Virus record (IMG/VR): IMGVR_UViG_3300037205_000008
Coordinates: 1 to 41,127 of that record
DNA length: 41,127 bases
Source of the DNA: a virus
Reading direction: 5' to 3' (one strand)
Part shown: positions 5,592-12,153 of the stretch, piece after piece
Numbering within the stretch: the first letter of the stretch is position 1
Layout of the letters: every line of letters starts with the position of its first letter
The notes under the pieces: generated by a model
Databases searched by the model: none
What the model was told of the DNA's origin: nothing
Seen by the model: only the letters and a program-made list of their open reading frames with translations
Position numbers and translations under genes: made by a program

Positions 5592-6780
5592 GCCGTTTGC
5601 GGCGCAGTGGCTGCGGAACCTGATTGCGGCGGGGCACATTGCCGCTGGGGATGTGGATGAGCGAAGCATTGTTGATGTTCGACCCGACGACTTGCGCGGA
5701 TACACCCAATGCCACTTCTTCGCCGGCATCGGCGGATGGAGCCTCGCCCTGCGACTTGCAGGCTGGCCCGATGACCGACCTGTTTGGACAGGCTCTTGCC
5801 CCTGCCAGCCATTCAGCCAGGCCGGCGCCCAGCGTGGCGGCGCAGATGAGCGACACCTATGGCCTGCGTTGTTCCGGCTCATCGGCGAGTGCCGCCCTGG
5901 CGTCATCTTTGGCGAGCAAGTTGCCGGAGCTTCTGGCCTCGCGTGGCTCGACCATGTTTGCGCTGACCTGGAAGGCGCAGGTTACGCCGCAGCGGCGGCG
6001 AATCTGTGCGCTGCTGGCGCGGGCGCACCGCACATCAGACAACGACTGTATTGGGTGGCCGACACCGGTGGCCAACGACAGCAAGGGCTCGGATTACAGC
6101 TACAACCAGGGCAACCACGACTCGATCACGTTGAAGCTCGGCGGCGCGGCGAAGGCGTGTTGGGGCACACCGCTAGCCCAACACGCGAACGGCACGCCGG
6201 AGGCGTTCTTGGAGCGCAAGCGGCGCTCGTTGCGCAACGGCAGTCAATCGATGGGCGTGTGCCTATCGGATCTGAATATGCAGGCGCAAGCGTACTTGGG
6301 GACGCGGCCGACACTGATGGCCGGAACGCCAGCGCAGAAGGGCTACAACGAAGCGGGCAACACGGACAGCAGCCGCAAGACGGTGGCGCTGCTCGCCGCA
6401 TGGCCGACGCCGAAAACATCCGACGCGGACAAAGGTGTGCGGACGATGCGCGGGGCGCTCAACGAGTTGAACCGGAAGGGTCCGGGCAGCGATCTGCCGA
6501 CGATCGCGGCTGCCGCATGGGCGACGCCAACTGCGCGGGACTGGCGCTCGACGCAGAGCAACCAGCACGGCAAGAACGCGCGCCCCTTGAGCGAGAAGGC
6601 TGGGCTGATCTCGAATGGCTCCCCTGCCGAGATGGAAAAGCCCGGCCAACTGAACCCGGCCTTTTCCCGCTGGCTCATGGGATTCCCAATCGCTTGGGAC
6701 GACTGCGCGCCTACGGCAACGCGATCGTCCCGCAAGTCGCCGCGGCTTTTATCGAAGCCGTGATGCAATGCAACGAATGA
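5566..6780 (+). CDS. dcm: DNA (cytosine-5)-methyltransferase (404 aa)
   Basis: The enzyme transfers a methyl group from SAM to C5 of cytosine. Motif I ([10 protein letters not shown]) lies at about 51-60, motif IV with catalytic Cys80 in [12 protein letters not shown], a motif VI-like FGEQVAG near 115-121, motif [13 protein letters not shown] near 158-166, and motif [14 protein letters not shown] near the C-terminus. Between VIII and X the target-recognition region (about 170-350) is unusual: low-complexity, Gly/Gln/Arg/Asp-rich, with recurring ADT, ADA or GDA units. That region is read in a second frame by gene 5651..6763. No cognate restriction enzyme is adjacent, so an orphan, self-protecting methylase is likely. 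Confidence 0.9.
   Translation: MSAYYNEHEPFAAQWLRNLIAAGHIAAGDVDERSIVDVRPDDLRGYTQCHFFAGIGGWSLALRLAGWPDDRPVWTGSCPCQPFSQAGAQRGGADERHLWPALFRLIGECRPGVIFGEQVAGASGLAWLDHVCADLEGAGYAAAAANLCAAGAGAPHIRQRLYWVADTGGQRQQGLGLQLQPGQPRLDHVEARRRGEGVLGHTASPTRERHAGGVLGAQAALVAQRQSIDGRVPIGSEYAGASVLGDAADTDGRNASAEGLQRSGQHGQQPQDGGAARRMADAENIRRGQRCADDARGAQRVEPEGSGQRSADDRGCRMGDANCAGLALDAEQPARQERAPLEREGWADLEWLPCRDGKARPTEPGLFPLAHGIPNRLGRLRAYGNAIVPQVAAAFIEAVMQCNE
5651..6763 (+). CDS. Overlapping +1-frame protein with WPTP repeats (about 370 aa)
   Basis: This frame stays open for over 1.1 kb entirely within the methyltransferase gene and encodes a protein I recognise by pattern from other phages: a Ser/Ala/Pro N-terminus ([14 protein letters not shown]), then GSSASAAL, a [15 protein letters not shown] block, repeated W(P/G/A)TP...D units ([33 protein letters not shown]) and an ending [15 protein letters not shown]. 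Such proteins are often annotated as methylase-associated or hypothetical. Start choice is uncertain: ATG 5651 follows GGGG; ATG 5675 is an alternative. Function unknown. Both frames look constrained, so this appears to be a true overlapping gene. Confidence 0.65.
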   Translation: MWMSEALLMFDPTTCADTPNATSSPASADGASPCDLQAGPMTDLFGQALAPASHSARPAPSVAAQMSDTYGLRCSGSSASAALASSLASKLPELLASRGSTMFALTWKAQVTPQRRRICALLARAHRTSDNDCIGWPTPVANDSKGSDYSYNQGNHDSITLKLGGAAKACWGTPLAQHANGTPEAFLERKRRSLRNGSQSMGVCLSDLNMQAQAYLGTRPTLMAGTPAQKGYNEAGNTDSSRKTVALLAAWPTPKTSDADKGVRTMRGALNELNRKGPGSDLPTIAAAAWATPTARDWRSTQSNQHGKNARPLSEKAGLISNGSPAEMEKPGQLNPAFSRWLMGFPIAWDDCAPTATRSSRKSPRLLSKP

Positions 6781-7151
6781 CGGCCGCCGAGGCGCGCTCT
6801 GTGCCCGCACGCAAGCCAGTGAAGCGGTCTAGCCGCCTGGACCTCGAGACGGTGATGGCGTTGCAGATCGGGATGGACCTTTCGATACCCGCTCCGGAGC
6901 GCGAGCAAATGCTGATTGTCGGTCGAAAGTTCCGCACCGACTTTAGCTGGCCGGCGCACAAGCTGATCCTCGAGGTTGAGGGGGGCATCTGGGGCAAGAG
7001 CCGACATACCTCCGGTGTCGGGTTTACTCGGGACACGGAGAAGTACAACGCTTTGGCCTGCATGGGGTATAGGGTGCTTCGAGTAACCACGGACCAAGTT
7101 CATAACGGGCAAGCTTTGAAATGGCTGCAACAGGCTCTAGGGACGCCTTGA
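6768..7151 (+). CDS. PD-(D/E)XK-type endonuclease, Vsr/DUF559-like (127 aa)
   Basis: The core FRTDFSWPAHKLILEVEGG fits the beta-hairpin of Vsr and DUF559-type nucleases, with candidate metal ligands Asp in TDF and Glu in EVEGG. It is followed by a basic GKSRH stretch, a helix with DTEKYNALACMGYRVLRV and a strand. Size matches this compact family. It directly follows the cytosine methyltransferase, with an overlap, as Vsr follows Dcm in enteric bacteria. It may act in mismatch repair at methylated sites or as a resolvase or nickase; these cannot be separated here. An internal ATG at 6777 is an alternative start. Confidence 0.7.
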   Translation: MQRMTAAEARSVPARKPVKRSSRLDLETVMALQIGMDLSIPAPEREQMLIVGRKFRTDFSWPAHKLILEVEGGIWGKSRHTSGVGFTRDTEKYNALACMGYRVLRVTTDQVHNGQALKWLQQALGTP

Positions 7152-7154
7152 AGC

Positions 7155-7331
7155 GTGCGTGTTCCTCACGATCCGATTCTTGTGCCAGTAGGCCATCGAT
7201 GGGTCTGCATCGACCGTCTGAGTCCGCTGCCGATCCTGGCGGTAGGCAACAGCATGACCGAGGCGTATCGGCGCTGGCGGACCGCCGCAGCCCAGAGAGA
7301 CAGACTCGACGCAATGCGGTGGACGCAATAA
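7155..7331 (+). CDS. Small hypothetical protein (58 aa)
   Basis: GTG 7155 opens an ORF with good protein character: VPHDPILVPVGHRW, then LSPLPILAVGN, then MTEAYRRWRTAAAQRDRLDAM, a likely beta-hairpin plus helix. It fills the space between the nuclease and the winged-helix gene and overlaps the latter by 13 bases. The ribosome-binding site is weak. No family recognised. Confidence 0.5.
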   Translation: MRVPHDPILVPVGHRWVCIDRLSPLPILAVGNSMTEAYRRWRTAAAQRDRLDAMRWTQ

Positions 7332-7537
7332 CCGGGTTCGACGTTGCCTTGATCGCCGCCATTGAGGCCGAAGGCGCCGAGGTCCGCTTGATCGTTGCGA
7401 GGCTCCGTAAGCGTGGAGTTCGGCCCTTGGGCTGCCGCAGCCTAATCGAGACACTTGCGGACCGACTTCAAGTCTTGCGAAACGCGGGACATATCGAATA
7501 CGCCGCCGGCCGGTGGCGCCTAACGGAGGCCGCATGA
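7319..7537 (+). CDS. Winged-helix-like DNA-binding protein (about 72 aa)
   Basis: The protein VDAITGFDVALIAAIE... has two helices, then VRPLGCRSLIETLADRLQVL as a candidate recognition helix and GHIEYAAGRWRLT as a wing, typical of a compact winged helix. The reading frame is open further upstream to 7121, but that part would overlap two other genes and is Arg/Ser-rich, so an internal start is preferred; GTG 7319 is the best candidate. It is the last regulatory-looking gene before the conserved late promoter element at 7910, so it is a candidate activator, by position only. Confidence 0.5.
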   Translation: MDAITGFDVALIAAIEAEGAEVRLIVARLRKRGVRPLGCRSLIETLADRLQVLRNAGHIEYAAGRWRLTEAA

Positions 7538-7908
7538 AGGTCATCATCGCTCTTTGCGTTACCACGCTATCCGCGTGCGCCCAAGTTCCAACAATCGCCC
7601 CCAGGGCCGCTGCAACGCCCCAGGCGACCTATGCCGCGTGGTCGGACGACCAGAAGTCGGCAGACGCTGCCCGCCATGTCCCTGTGGCAACTGCAACGGC
7701 TGACAAGGCCGCGATCATGCTTTTTGGGGACGCTTTCGAGTGCGCCAAGGGCAAGCGTGCCATTGCGATCTTCCGGGATTCGCATACCGCGTACCTCGCG
7801 TGCTGGTCGAGTCGTCCTGACGGCAAGATCGCCCTCGACTATGAGGATGGCGATCATCTGGTTATTGACGTGGACGAGGCCGATGCGCCAACCAAGGGCA
7901 GTCTGTGA
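7534..7908 (+). CDS. Predicted lipoprotein (124 aa)
   Basis: The N-terminus MKVIIALCVTTLSAC has a short signal peptide with lipobox LSAC, so Cys15 is the likely lipidated residue. The mature part is a small alpha/beta domain with a Cys pair (FECAKG and LACWSS) and an acidic C-terminus (DYEDGDHLVIDVDEADA). A phage-encoded envelope lipoprotein made before the late genes may act in superinfection exclusion, but this is inference. The start overlaps the preceding stop (ATGA). Its end lies at the first late promoter. Confidence 0.7.
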   Translation: MKVIIALCVTTLSACAQVPTIAPRAAATPQATYAAWSDDQKSADAARHVPVATATADKAAIMLFGDAFECAKGKRAIAIFRDSHTAYLACWSSRPDGKIALDYEDGDHLVIDVDEADAPTKGSL

Positions 7909-7909
7909 T

Positions 7910-7958
7910 AACTGGTAGCACTCACTAGTCACGCATAGGCGCGAATCACCACTATCAT
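7910..7958 (+). promoter_or_regulatory. Late promoter element, copy 1
   Basis: AACTGGTAGCACTCAC (7910-7925) is followed after 27 bp by TATCAT (7953-7958). The same 16-mer at 26433 is followed after 26 bp by TATAAT. The spacer shares CGCA and GGCGCG. No -35 consensus is present, so the 16-mer, at about -54 to -39, is probably an activator site. This is one of only two sizeable intergenic gaps between rightward genes after 4.4 kb. Confidence 0.65.
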
Positions 7959-7966
7959 TTGCGACC

Positions 7967-8227
7967 ATGCCATCACTCCATAACCCGTGGGCACGGTGGG
8001 CCGAGATTCAGCGGTCCAAAAGGCCGTATCAGATTGCCGAGCAAGCCGAGCGGTTGGGATGTATCCAGCTTCGCTTACATGGGGAATCACTTCTGACGCG
8101 CCCATTCCCTGCCAAGAGAGGTCTAGGGGTCAGGGGCGAGTTGATCGGGGTTTATACGAGTGGAGTGAGGCCGGAGTGGATTGCGGCTGACGTAGAGGCT
8201 TACAGGAGTCAACATGCCGAAGCGTGA
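7967..8227 (+). CDS. Hypothetical protein, first gene of late operon 1 (86 aa)
   Basis: The protein has a basic helical N-terminal half (WARWAEIQRSKRPYQIAEQAERL) and ends ADVEAYRSQHAEA. No family is recognised. The ATG at 7967 is only about 9 bases beyond the predicted -10, so the mRNA would be nearly leaderless and there is no ribosome-binding site. Either translation is leaderless, or the first efficiently translated gene is 8214..8378. Confidence 0.55.
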   Translation: MPSLHNPWARWAEIQRSKRPYQIAEQAERLGCIQLRLHGESLLTRPFPAKRGLGVRGELIGVYTSGVRPEWIAADVEAYRSQHAEA

Positions 8228-8378
8228 AAGTGGCGAGCCTCTATCGAAGTTTATTTCCCGCTTTGTCGGTGACAAGGCGGAAGAGAAGAAGTTTCCGGAT
8301 CGCAAACAACGTCTCGCGGTGGGTTACGCCGAGGCTCGAGAAAGTGCCAAAAAGGAGCGCCGGCATGGCAAATCGTAA
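8214..8378 (+). CDS. Small basic protein (54 aa)
   Basis: ATG 8214 follows AGGAG with 6-base spacing. The product MPKRESGEPLSKFI... is Lys/Arg/Glu-rich and likely helical (AEARESAKKERRHGK). It overlaps genes on both sides by a few bases, as expected in this operon. No family recognised. Its place just ahead of terminase genes is typical for small unknown phage proteins. Confidence 0.6.
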   Translation: MPKRESGEPLSKFISRFVGDKAEEKKFPDRKQRLAVGYAEARESAKKERRHGKS

Positions 8379-8613
8379 AGAAATGACTTCCAACGCCCGC
8401 ATTCGATTCAACCTCGGCGGTGGGCCGGAAGATTCCACGAAGGGGGCTGGGAGTGCGCATCTGTCGGTGCATGGAATGCGTGCGCGGGTCGAGCAGAAGC
8501 TTCCTGGGGCTCACTTTGAGGCCGACGGATTGAGCACCGGCAAGCAGACTGGACCGATTCGCGGGCCTGATGCTTATCAGGGCGAGGTGTTTAAATCCGG
8601 CGAGTCGAACTGA
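8365..8613 (+). CDS. Hypothetical protein (82 aa)
   Basis: The start at 8365 is supported by AAGGAG about 8 bases upstream and by the overlap with the end of the previous gene. The protein contains FNLGGGPEDSTKGAGS and a C-terminal GPDAYQGEVFKSGESN, low in hydrophobic residues and perhaps partly disordered. Family not recognised. Confidence 0.6.
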   Translation: MANRKEMTSNARIRFNLGGGPEDSTKGAGSAHLSVHGMRARVEQKLPGAHFEADGLSTGKQTGPIRGPDAYQGEVFKSGESN

Positions 8614-8879
8614 TGCCGCGCGACGTTTCAGGCAAGCCGGTCAAGCCTGAGAGGGCCGCCGAGCCCGTTAAAGAGGGTCCGTCGAAGGACCCTATCAGTA
8701 CCCCCAAAGAGGCCAAGGAAGCCGTTGGAGGTCCTGCCGAAATGCTGCGCCACCACAATGACTTGCTCATCACGATTGCAGACAAGCTCGGTATCAAGCA
8801 CAAGCTGGACGGATTCAAAGGCGAGGATCAAGGCGGCAAAGCCAAGATCGAGGTCGGCGAGAAGAGAAAGCACCACTGA
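8613..8879 (+). CDS. Hypothetical charged protein (88 aa)
   Basis: The N-terminal half is Pro/Lys/Glu-rich and probably disordered (KPVKPERAAEPVKEGPSKD). A helical core follows (AEMLRHHNDLLITIADKLGI), then a basic tail ending KRKHH. The start overlaps the preceding stop and the stop overlaps the next ATG. No family recognised. Confidence 0.6.
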   Translation: MPRDVSGKPVKPERAAEPVKEGPSKDPISTPKEAKEAVGGPAEMLRHHNDLLITIADKLGIKHKLDGFKGEDQGGKAKIEVGEKRKHH

Positions 8880-9070
8880 TGGCCTTAGCTAAGGCCTCGC
8901 TGCCGCCGATCCCCGAGAGGCGGAGGGAAGATCAGCGGATTGATCGGGTCGATGAATGGATCGATGAGATTGTCAAGGATCTTGCCGATATGGCCAAGAT
9001 TGTCAAGGACCTGGACGACCGCCTACGAAAACTGGAATCGTGCGCGAGTCATCGGAGCTGGTACGCATGA
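8879..9070 (+). CDS. Small coiled-coil protein (63 aa)
   Basis: From residue 15 onward the sequence is a continuous charged helix with heptad spacing (RIDRVDEWIDEIVKDLADM, then AKIVKDLDDRLRKLES), predicting a coiled coil and oligomerisation. The stop overlaps the start of the GroES-like gene. Function unknown. Confidence 0.6.
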   Translation: MALAKASLPPIPERRREDQRIDRVDEWIDEIVKDLADMAKIVKDLDDRLRKLESCASHRSWYA

Positions 9071-9471
9071 TTAAATCATCCGGTCGTTCCGCCGAGCTAA
9101 GCCAAGACAGCCGCGCCTACATCGCCGCCAATGAACAGATCCGCATGCGACTCGATTACATGCTGGTGGAGCCTCTTGAGCGCGATCTATCGAAAACCCT
9201 TACGGTGGTCGAGAACACGAAACCCGTACGAGGTCGAGTAATTGCTATTGGTCCAGGAACGCATCCGAAGGTCTATGACCATCCGGACAAGCACAAGCGC
9301 AAGTCATTCGAGTATTCCAGCCGATTCCTCGAGACGCAGGTAAAGCCTGGCGATCTGGTCGAATTGGGCGGAATCGATATCGGCGGCTACAGCTTTCCGC
9401 AGATCATGTACGGGAACAAAAAGTACCTGATCTGCCGGGAACTGGACGTGAGCGGAGTGCTTGAACAATGA
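9067..9471 (+). CDS. GroES-like co-chaperonin (134 aa)
   Basis: After about 30 N-terminal residues the protein follows the GroES barrel order: MLVEPLERD (first strand pair), a loop with TLTVVENTKPV in the mobile-loop position, RGRVIAIGPG, an inserted basic loop (HPDKHKRKSFEYSSR), VKPGDLVELGG, and a final KKYLICRELDVSGVL strand pair. Bacterial GroES is about 97 aa, so this version carries an N-terminal extension and a longer loop. T4 gp31 is the known precedent of a phage co-chaperonin that replaces GroES to fold its coat protein. Location in the head operon supports such a role. Start taken at the ATGA overlap. Confidence 0.75.
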   Translation: MIKSSGRSAELSQDSRAYIAANEQIRMRLDYMLVEPLERDLSKTLTVVENTKPVRGRVIAIGPGTHPKVYDHPDKHKRKSFEYSSRFLETQVKPGDLVELGGIDIGGYSFPQIMYGNKKYLICRELDVSGVLEQ

Positions 9472-9692
9472 AAATCAGAGTCCAAATCGGCGAGTTTTGG
9501 TGTGAAGGGGAATGTCCCGATGGCGATGCAATCGGGATGTGGCCGGCGGAGTTTGTAGAGCGCTATCTCATGCCGCCATGCCATGCGGCGATAACGAATT
9601 TGCAGGACAAATTGAATCCTGAAAATTTTGCCCGGCTTGTCCATGCCAGAACCGAGGCCGCAATGGCCATTCATAAAACCAACAAGCCGTAA
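9468..9692 (+). CDS. Hypothetical protein (74 aa)
   Basis: An acidic protein with a beta-like start (KIRVQIGEFWCEGECPDGD) and a helical remainder (AAITNLQDKL, NFARLVHARTEAAMAIH). Start and stop overlap neighbours by 4 and 1 bases. No family recognised; the conserved-looking Cys pair CEGEC might bind metal. Confidence 0.6.
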   Translation: MKIRVQIGEFWCEGECPDGDAIGMWPAEFVERYLMPPCHAAITNLQDKLNPENFARLVHARTEAAMAIHKTNKP

Positions 9693-9910
9693 TGAAAAAG
9701 CCCGCATCCCTGCTCCTGAATATGACCAGTCCTGAAGGCCGGGCAATGATCCAGGTCAGCATTGAAGCCCTCAGTTCCGCGGAGCGTGGCTGGCTTCTCA
9801 AGCTGCTGCGATCCGCCGAAAAGGGCTCCCAGGTGGGATTTGGCGTTGCCGAAGAGGATGGAGTCCCGGCGATCAAGTTCAGGATCGGCCAGCCCGAAAC
9901 GGTGCAGTAA
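9692..9910 (+). CDS. Hypothetical protein (72 aa)
   Basis: Short alpha/beta protein: MIQVSIEALSSAERGWLLKLL is a likely amphipathic helix, followed by strands VGFGVAEEDG and AIKFRIG. It overlaps both neighbours by one base. Not recognised. It precedes terminase and may be a small head or packaging accessory, by position only. Confidence 0.6.
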   Translation: MKKPASLLLNMTSPEGRAMIQVSIEALSSAERGWLLKLLRSAEKGSQVGFGVAEEDGVPAIKFRIGQPETVQ

Positions 9911-10188
9911 TGGGCGAGCATCGCAAAAAGCTGTCGATCAAGCGGGTTGATCTATCGGACTGGTCCGATGTTCCACGTGAAGCCGCCGCCGATATCCCTC
10001 CCGAAGATTGGGTACTAGGCCAACTTCTAGACGTACGCCAGATGGACGTCGGATACGTCGTAACGCTCCTGGGCGAACCGTACGACCAAAGGAAAGCGGA
10101 GCGAGCACTGACATTCTCGAATAGCGCAGCCTGCCAGAACTTCGTATCGGCATGGTATGCGAAGACCTATGACCCCAAGGCCGCCTAA
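9910..10188 (+). CDS. Hypothetical protein (92 aa)
   Basis: A basic start (GEHRKKLSIKRVDLSDW) leads into an acidic segment (AAADIPPEDWVLG), a beta region (QMDVGYVVTLLGEP) and a helical end (CQNFVSAWYAKTYDPK). The stop overlaps the small terminase start by one base. Family not recognised. Confidence 0.6.
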   Translation: MGEHRKKLSIKRVDLSDWSDVPREAAADIPPEDWVLGQLLDVRQMDVGYVVTLLGEPYDQRKAERALTFSNSAACQNFVSAWYAKTYDPKAA

Positions 10189-10682
10189 TGGGGCGCCCCT
10201 CCAAGCTGACGCCATCCCAATGGGACGAGATCGCCAAGCGGATCGCCGGGGGCGAAAGCAAAGCATCCCTATCAAGGGAATACGGAATATCCCAAGGCGT
10301 GCTTTCCCAAAGGTTTTCAGAATTTCCAAAGGAGGTCATTCGGAAACTTGGCGCCGAGTTGGCATTGCTCCAACCGCAGGCCCAAGCGGCTGCTGTAACG
10401 CTTGCCGACGAGTTGCGGTCGATCAGCGGAAACCTTGCCGCCGCAGCCCGGTATGGCTCTGCCACGGCCCATAGGCTCCAAGCCTTAGCCCATGGCGAGG
10501 TCCAGAAGATTGATGATGCCAATCCGCTGGAGTCGGTGGAAGCGTTGAAGGGTGTAGCGGCCCTGACCCGGCTTGCGAATGAATCGTCTGCGACTGGACT
10601 GGCGTTACTTGCCGCCAATCGGGAATCGAAGGCTGATGGGGCGCAGCCGGTGCTGATCGACAGTGCCTTGGCGCAGGTGTGA
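10188..10682 (+). CDS. terS: Terminase small subunit (164 aa)
   Basis: The N-terminus is a helix-turn-helix (LTPSQWDEIAKRIAGG, then ASLSREYGISQGVLSQRF) that would recognise the packaging site. The middle and C-terminal helices (AELALLQPQAQAAAVTLAD and ESVEALKGVAALTRLANE) suit ring oligomerisation. Size and position directly before the large subunit fit the family. The stop overlaps the large-subunit GTG start, so the two are translationally coupled. Confidence 0.85.
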   Translation: MGRPSKLTPSQWDEIAKRIAGGESKASLSREYGISQGVLSQRFSEFPKEVIRKLGAELALLQPQAQAAAVTLADELRSISGNLAAAARYGSATAHRLQALAHGEVQKIDDANPLESVEALKGVAALTRLANESSATGLALLAANRESKADGAQPVLIDSALAQV

Positions 10683-12016
10683 TCCAGTGGACGCAACGCC
10701 AGCTCGAGGCGCTGGAGCTACTTGCGTCTCCTGCCAAGCACATCATGCTGGCTGGAGGGTCGAGAAGCGGCAAGACGTTTCTATTGATTGCCGCCATCGT
10801 ATCCAGGGCGCTAAGGGCCAATGCAAGTCGCCATGCCGTGCTTCGGTTCCGGTTCGGGCATGTCAAGCAATCCGTGGTCTATGACACGTTCCCTGCCGTG
10901 ATGGACAAGGTATTTCCTCGGGCTCATTACGAGCTAAACAAGTCGGACTTCTTTGCCTATTTCCCAAATGGCTCGGAGATATGGTTTGGAGGACTGGATG
11001 ACAAGGAAAGGACCGAAAAGATTCTCGGGAACGAGTATTCAACGATCTTCCTGAATGAGTGCAGCCAGATCAACTACAGCGCCCGCAACATGGCGGTGAC
11101 GCGGCTAGCTCAACTGGTCAATGACCAGACCGGCAAACCTCTACCCGTTCGGATGTATTACGACGAGAACCCGCCTGACAAGGGGCACTGGACCTACAGG
11201 CTCTTCAAGACGAAAGTTGATCCGGAGAGCAAGGCTCCCCTTGGTGATCCGGAGAACTACGCCTTCATGCGGCTGAATCCGGTGGATAACCAGGCGAATC
11301 TGTCTGCCGACTACCTCAAAACGCTTGAAGCATTGCCTGCGAGGCTTCGCAAGCGATTCCTTGAGGGCGAGTTCCGGGATGCTTCTCCGAATGCTCTATT
11401 TACCGAGGAAACGTTCGACCGCTGGAGGTTGATCGACAAGGAAATACCAGACATGGTGCGGATCGTGGTCGCAGTTGATCCGTCTGGAGCTGATGACGAG
11501 AACAACATCGACAATGACGAGATTGGCATTGTTGTCTGCGGTCTGGGAATTGATGGCAATGGGTACGTCCTCGAGGATTTGACCTGCAAGGCTGGCCCTG
11601 CGGTCTGGGGAAGGTTAGCTACGGGTGCTTATGACCGATGGGAAGCTGACCGCATCGTTGCCGAGGTCAACTTCGGTGGGGCGATGGTCGGGCAGACGAT
11701 CAGGGCTGCGAGGCCTGGAACGCCGTTTACGCCGTTGACTGCATCCAGGGGCAAGATGGTCCGCGCCGAGCCTGTGTCCGCCCTGTTCGAGCTTGGCAAG
11801 TGCCGGATGGCGGGGATTTTCCGAGAGTTGGAAGACGAGGCGTGTGCCTGTACGACTCATGGCTACATGGGTGAGAACAGTCCTAACCGGCTGGATGCGA
11901 TGGTCTGGGGCATGTCGGCCCTGTTCCCTCACCTAACCAAGAAGCCGGAAGAGATCAAGCCGATTGAAGTGCGACCGCGACCACGGGGGCCGAACGCATG
12001 GATGCGCAGCCTGTAG
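10679..12016 (+). CDS. terL: Terminase large subunit (445 aa)
   Basis: This is the packaging motor. Walker A (GGSRSGKT) lies at residues about 26-33; the ATPase acidic motif is in YSTIFLNECSQ. The C-terminal RNase H-like nuclease begins with VVAVDPSGADDENN, has a second acidic position in VAEVNFGG and ends with SPNRLDAMVWGM. Length is typical. The GTG start at 10679 is set by the 4-base overlap with the small subunit. The Asn beside the Walker B Glu (NE instead of DE) is a common variant in some families. Confidence 0.93.
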   Translation: MIQWTQRQLEALELLASPAKHIMLAGGSRSGKTFLLIAAIVSRALRANASRHAVLRFRFGHVKQSVVYDTFPAVMDKVFPRAHYELNKSDFFAYFPNGSEIWFGGLDDKERTEKILGNEYSTIFLNECSQINYSARNMAVTRLAQLVNDQTGKPLPVRMYYDENPPDKGHWTYRLFKTKVDPESKAPLGDPENYAFMRLNPVDNQANLSADYLKTLEALPARLRKRFLEGEFRDASPNALFTEETFDRWRLIDKEIPDMVRIVVAVDPSGADDENNIDNDEIGIVVCGLGIDGNGYVLEDLTCKAGPAVWGRLATGAYDRWEADRIVAEVNFGGAMVGQTIRAARPGTPFTPLTASRGKMVRAEPVSALFELGKCRMAGIFRELEDEACACTTHGYMGENSPNRLDAMVWGMSALFPHLTKKPEEIKPIEVRPRPRGPNAWMRSL

Positions 12017-12153
12017 CCATTATTTCCGCCAAGGAAGGCGACTGCGGTGGAACTGGCGAACGCTGCCTGCTGGTCTACGCGGTGAATGTGGATGCGTATG
12101 TGTGTCGTCAGTGCGGCAAGCAATTCCCGGTGACGGATGAGGTGGTGCAGTAA
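11998..12153 (+). CDS. Small zinc-ribbon protein (51 aa)
   Basis: The ORF starts inside the last codons of terminase and ends one base into the portal start. It contains two Cys pairs, DCGGTGERC and YVCRQCGKQF, the arrangement of a one-zinc ribbon. The coding frame fills the terminase-portal gap exactly, which supports it as a gene. It may bind nucleic acid or the packaging complex; no named family. Confidence 0.65.
   Translation: MDAQPVAIISAKEGDCGGTGERCLLVYAVNVDAYVCRQCGKQFPVTDEVVQ

Noticed and set aside
10423-10866. Leftward ORFs opposite terminase and portal
   Set aside because: They are antisense shadows of strongly supported genes and are Arg/Ser/Pro-rich, as expected from reversed GC-rich coding sequence.
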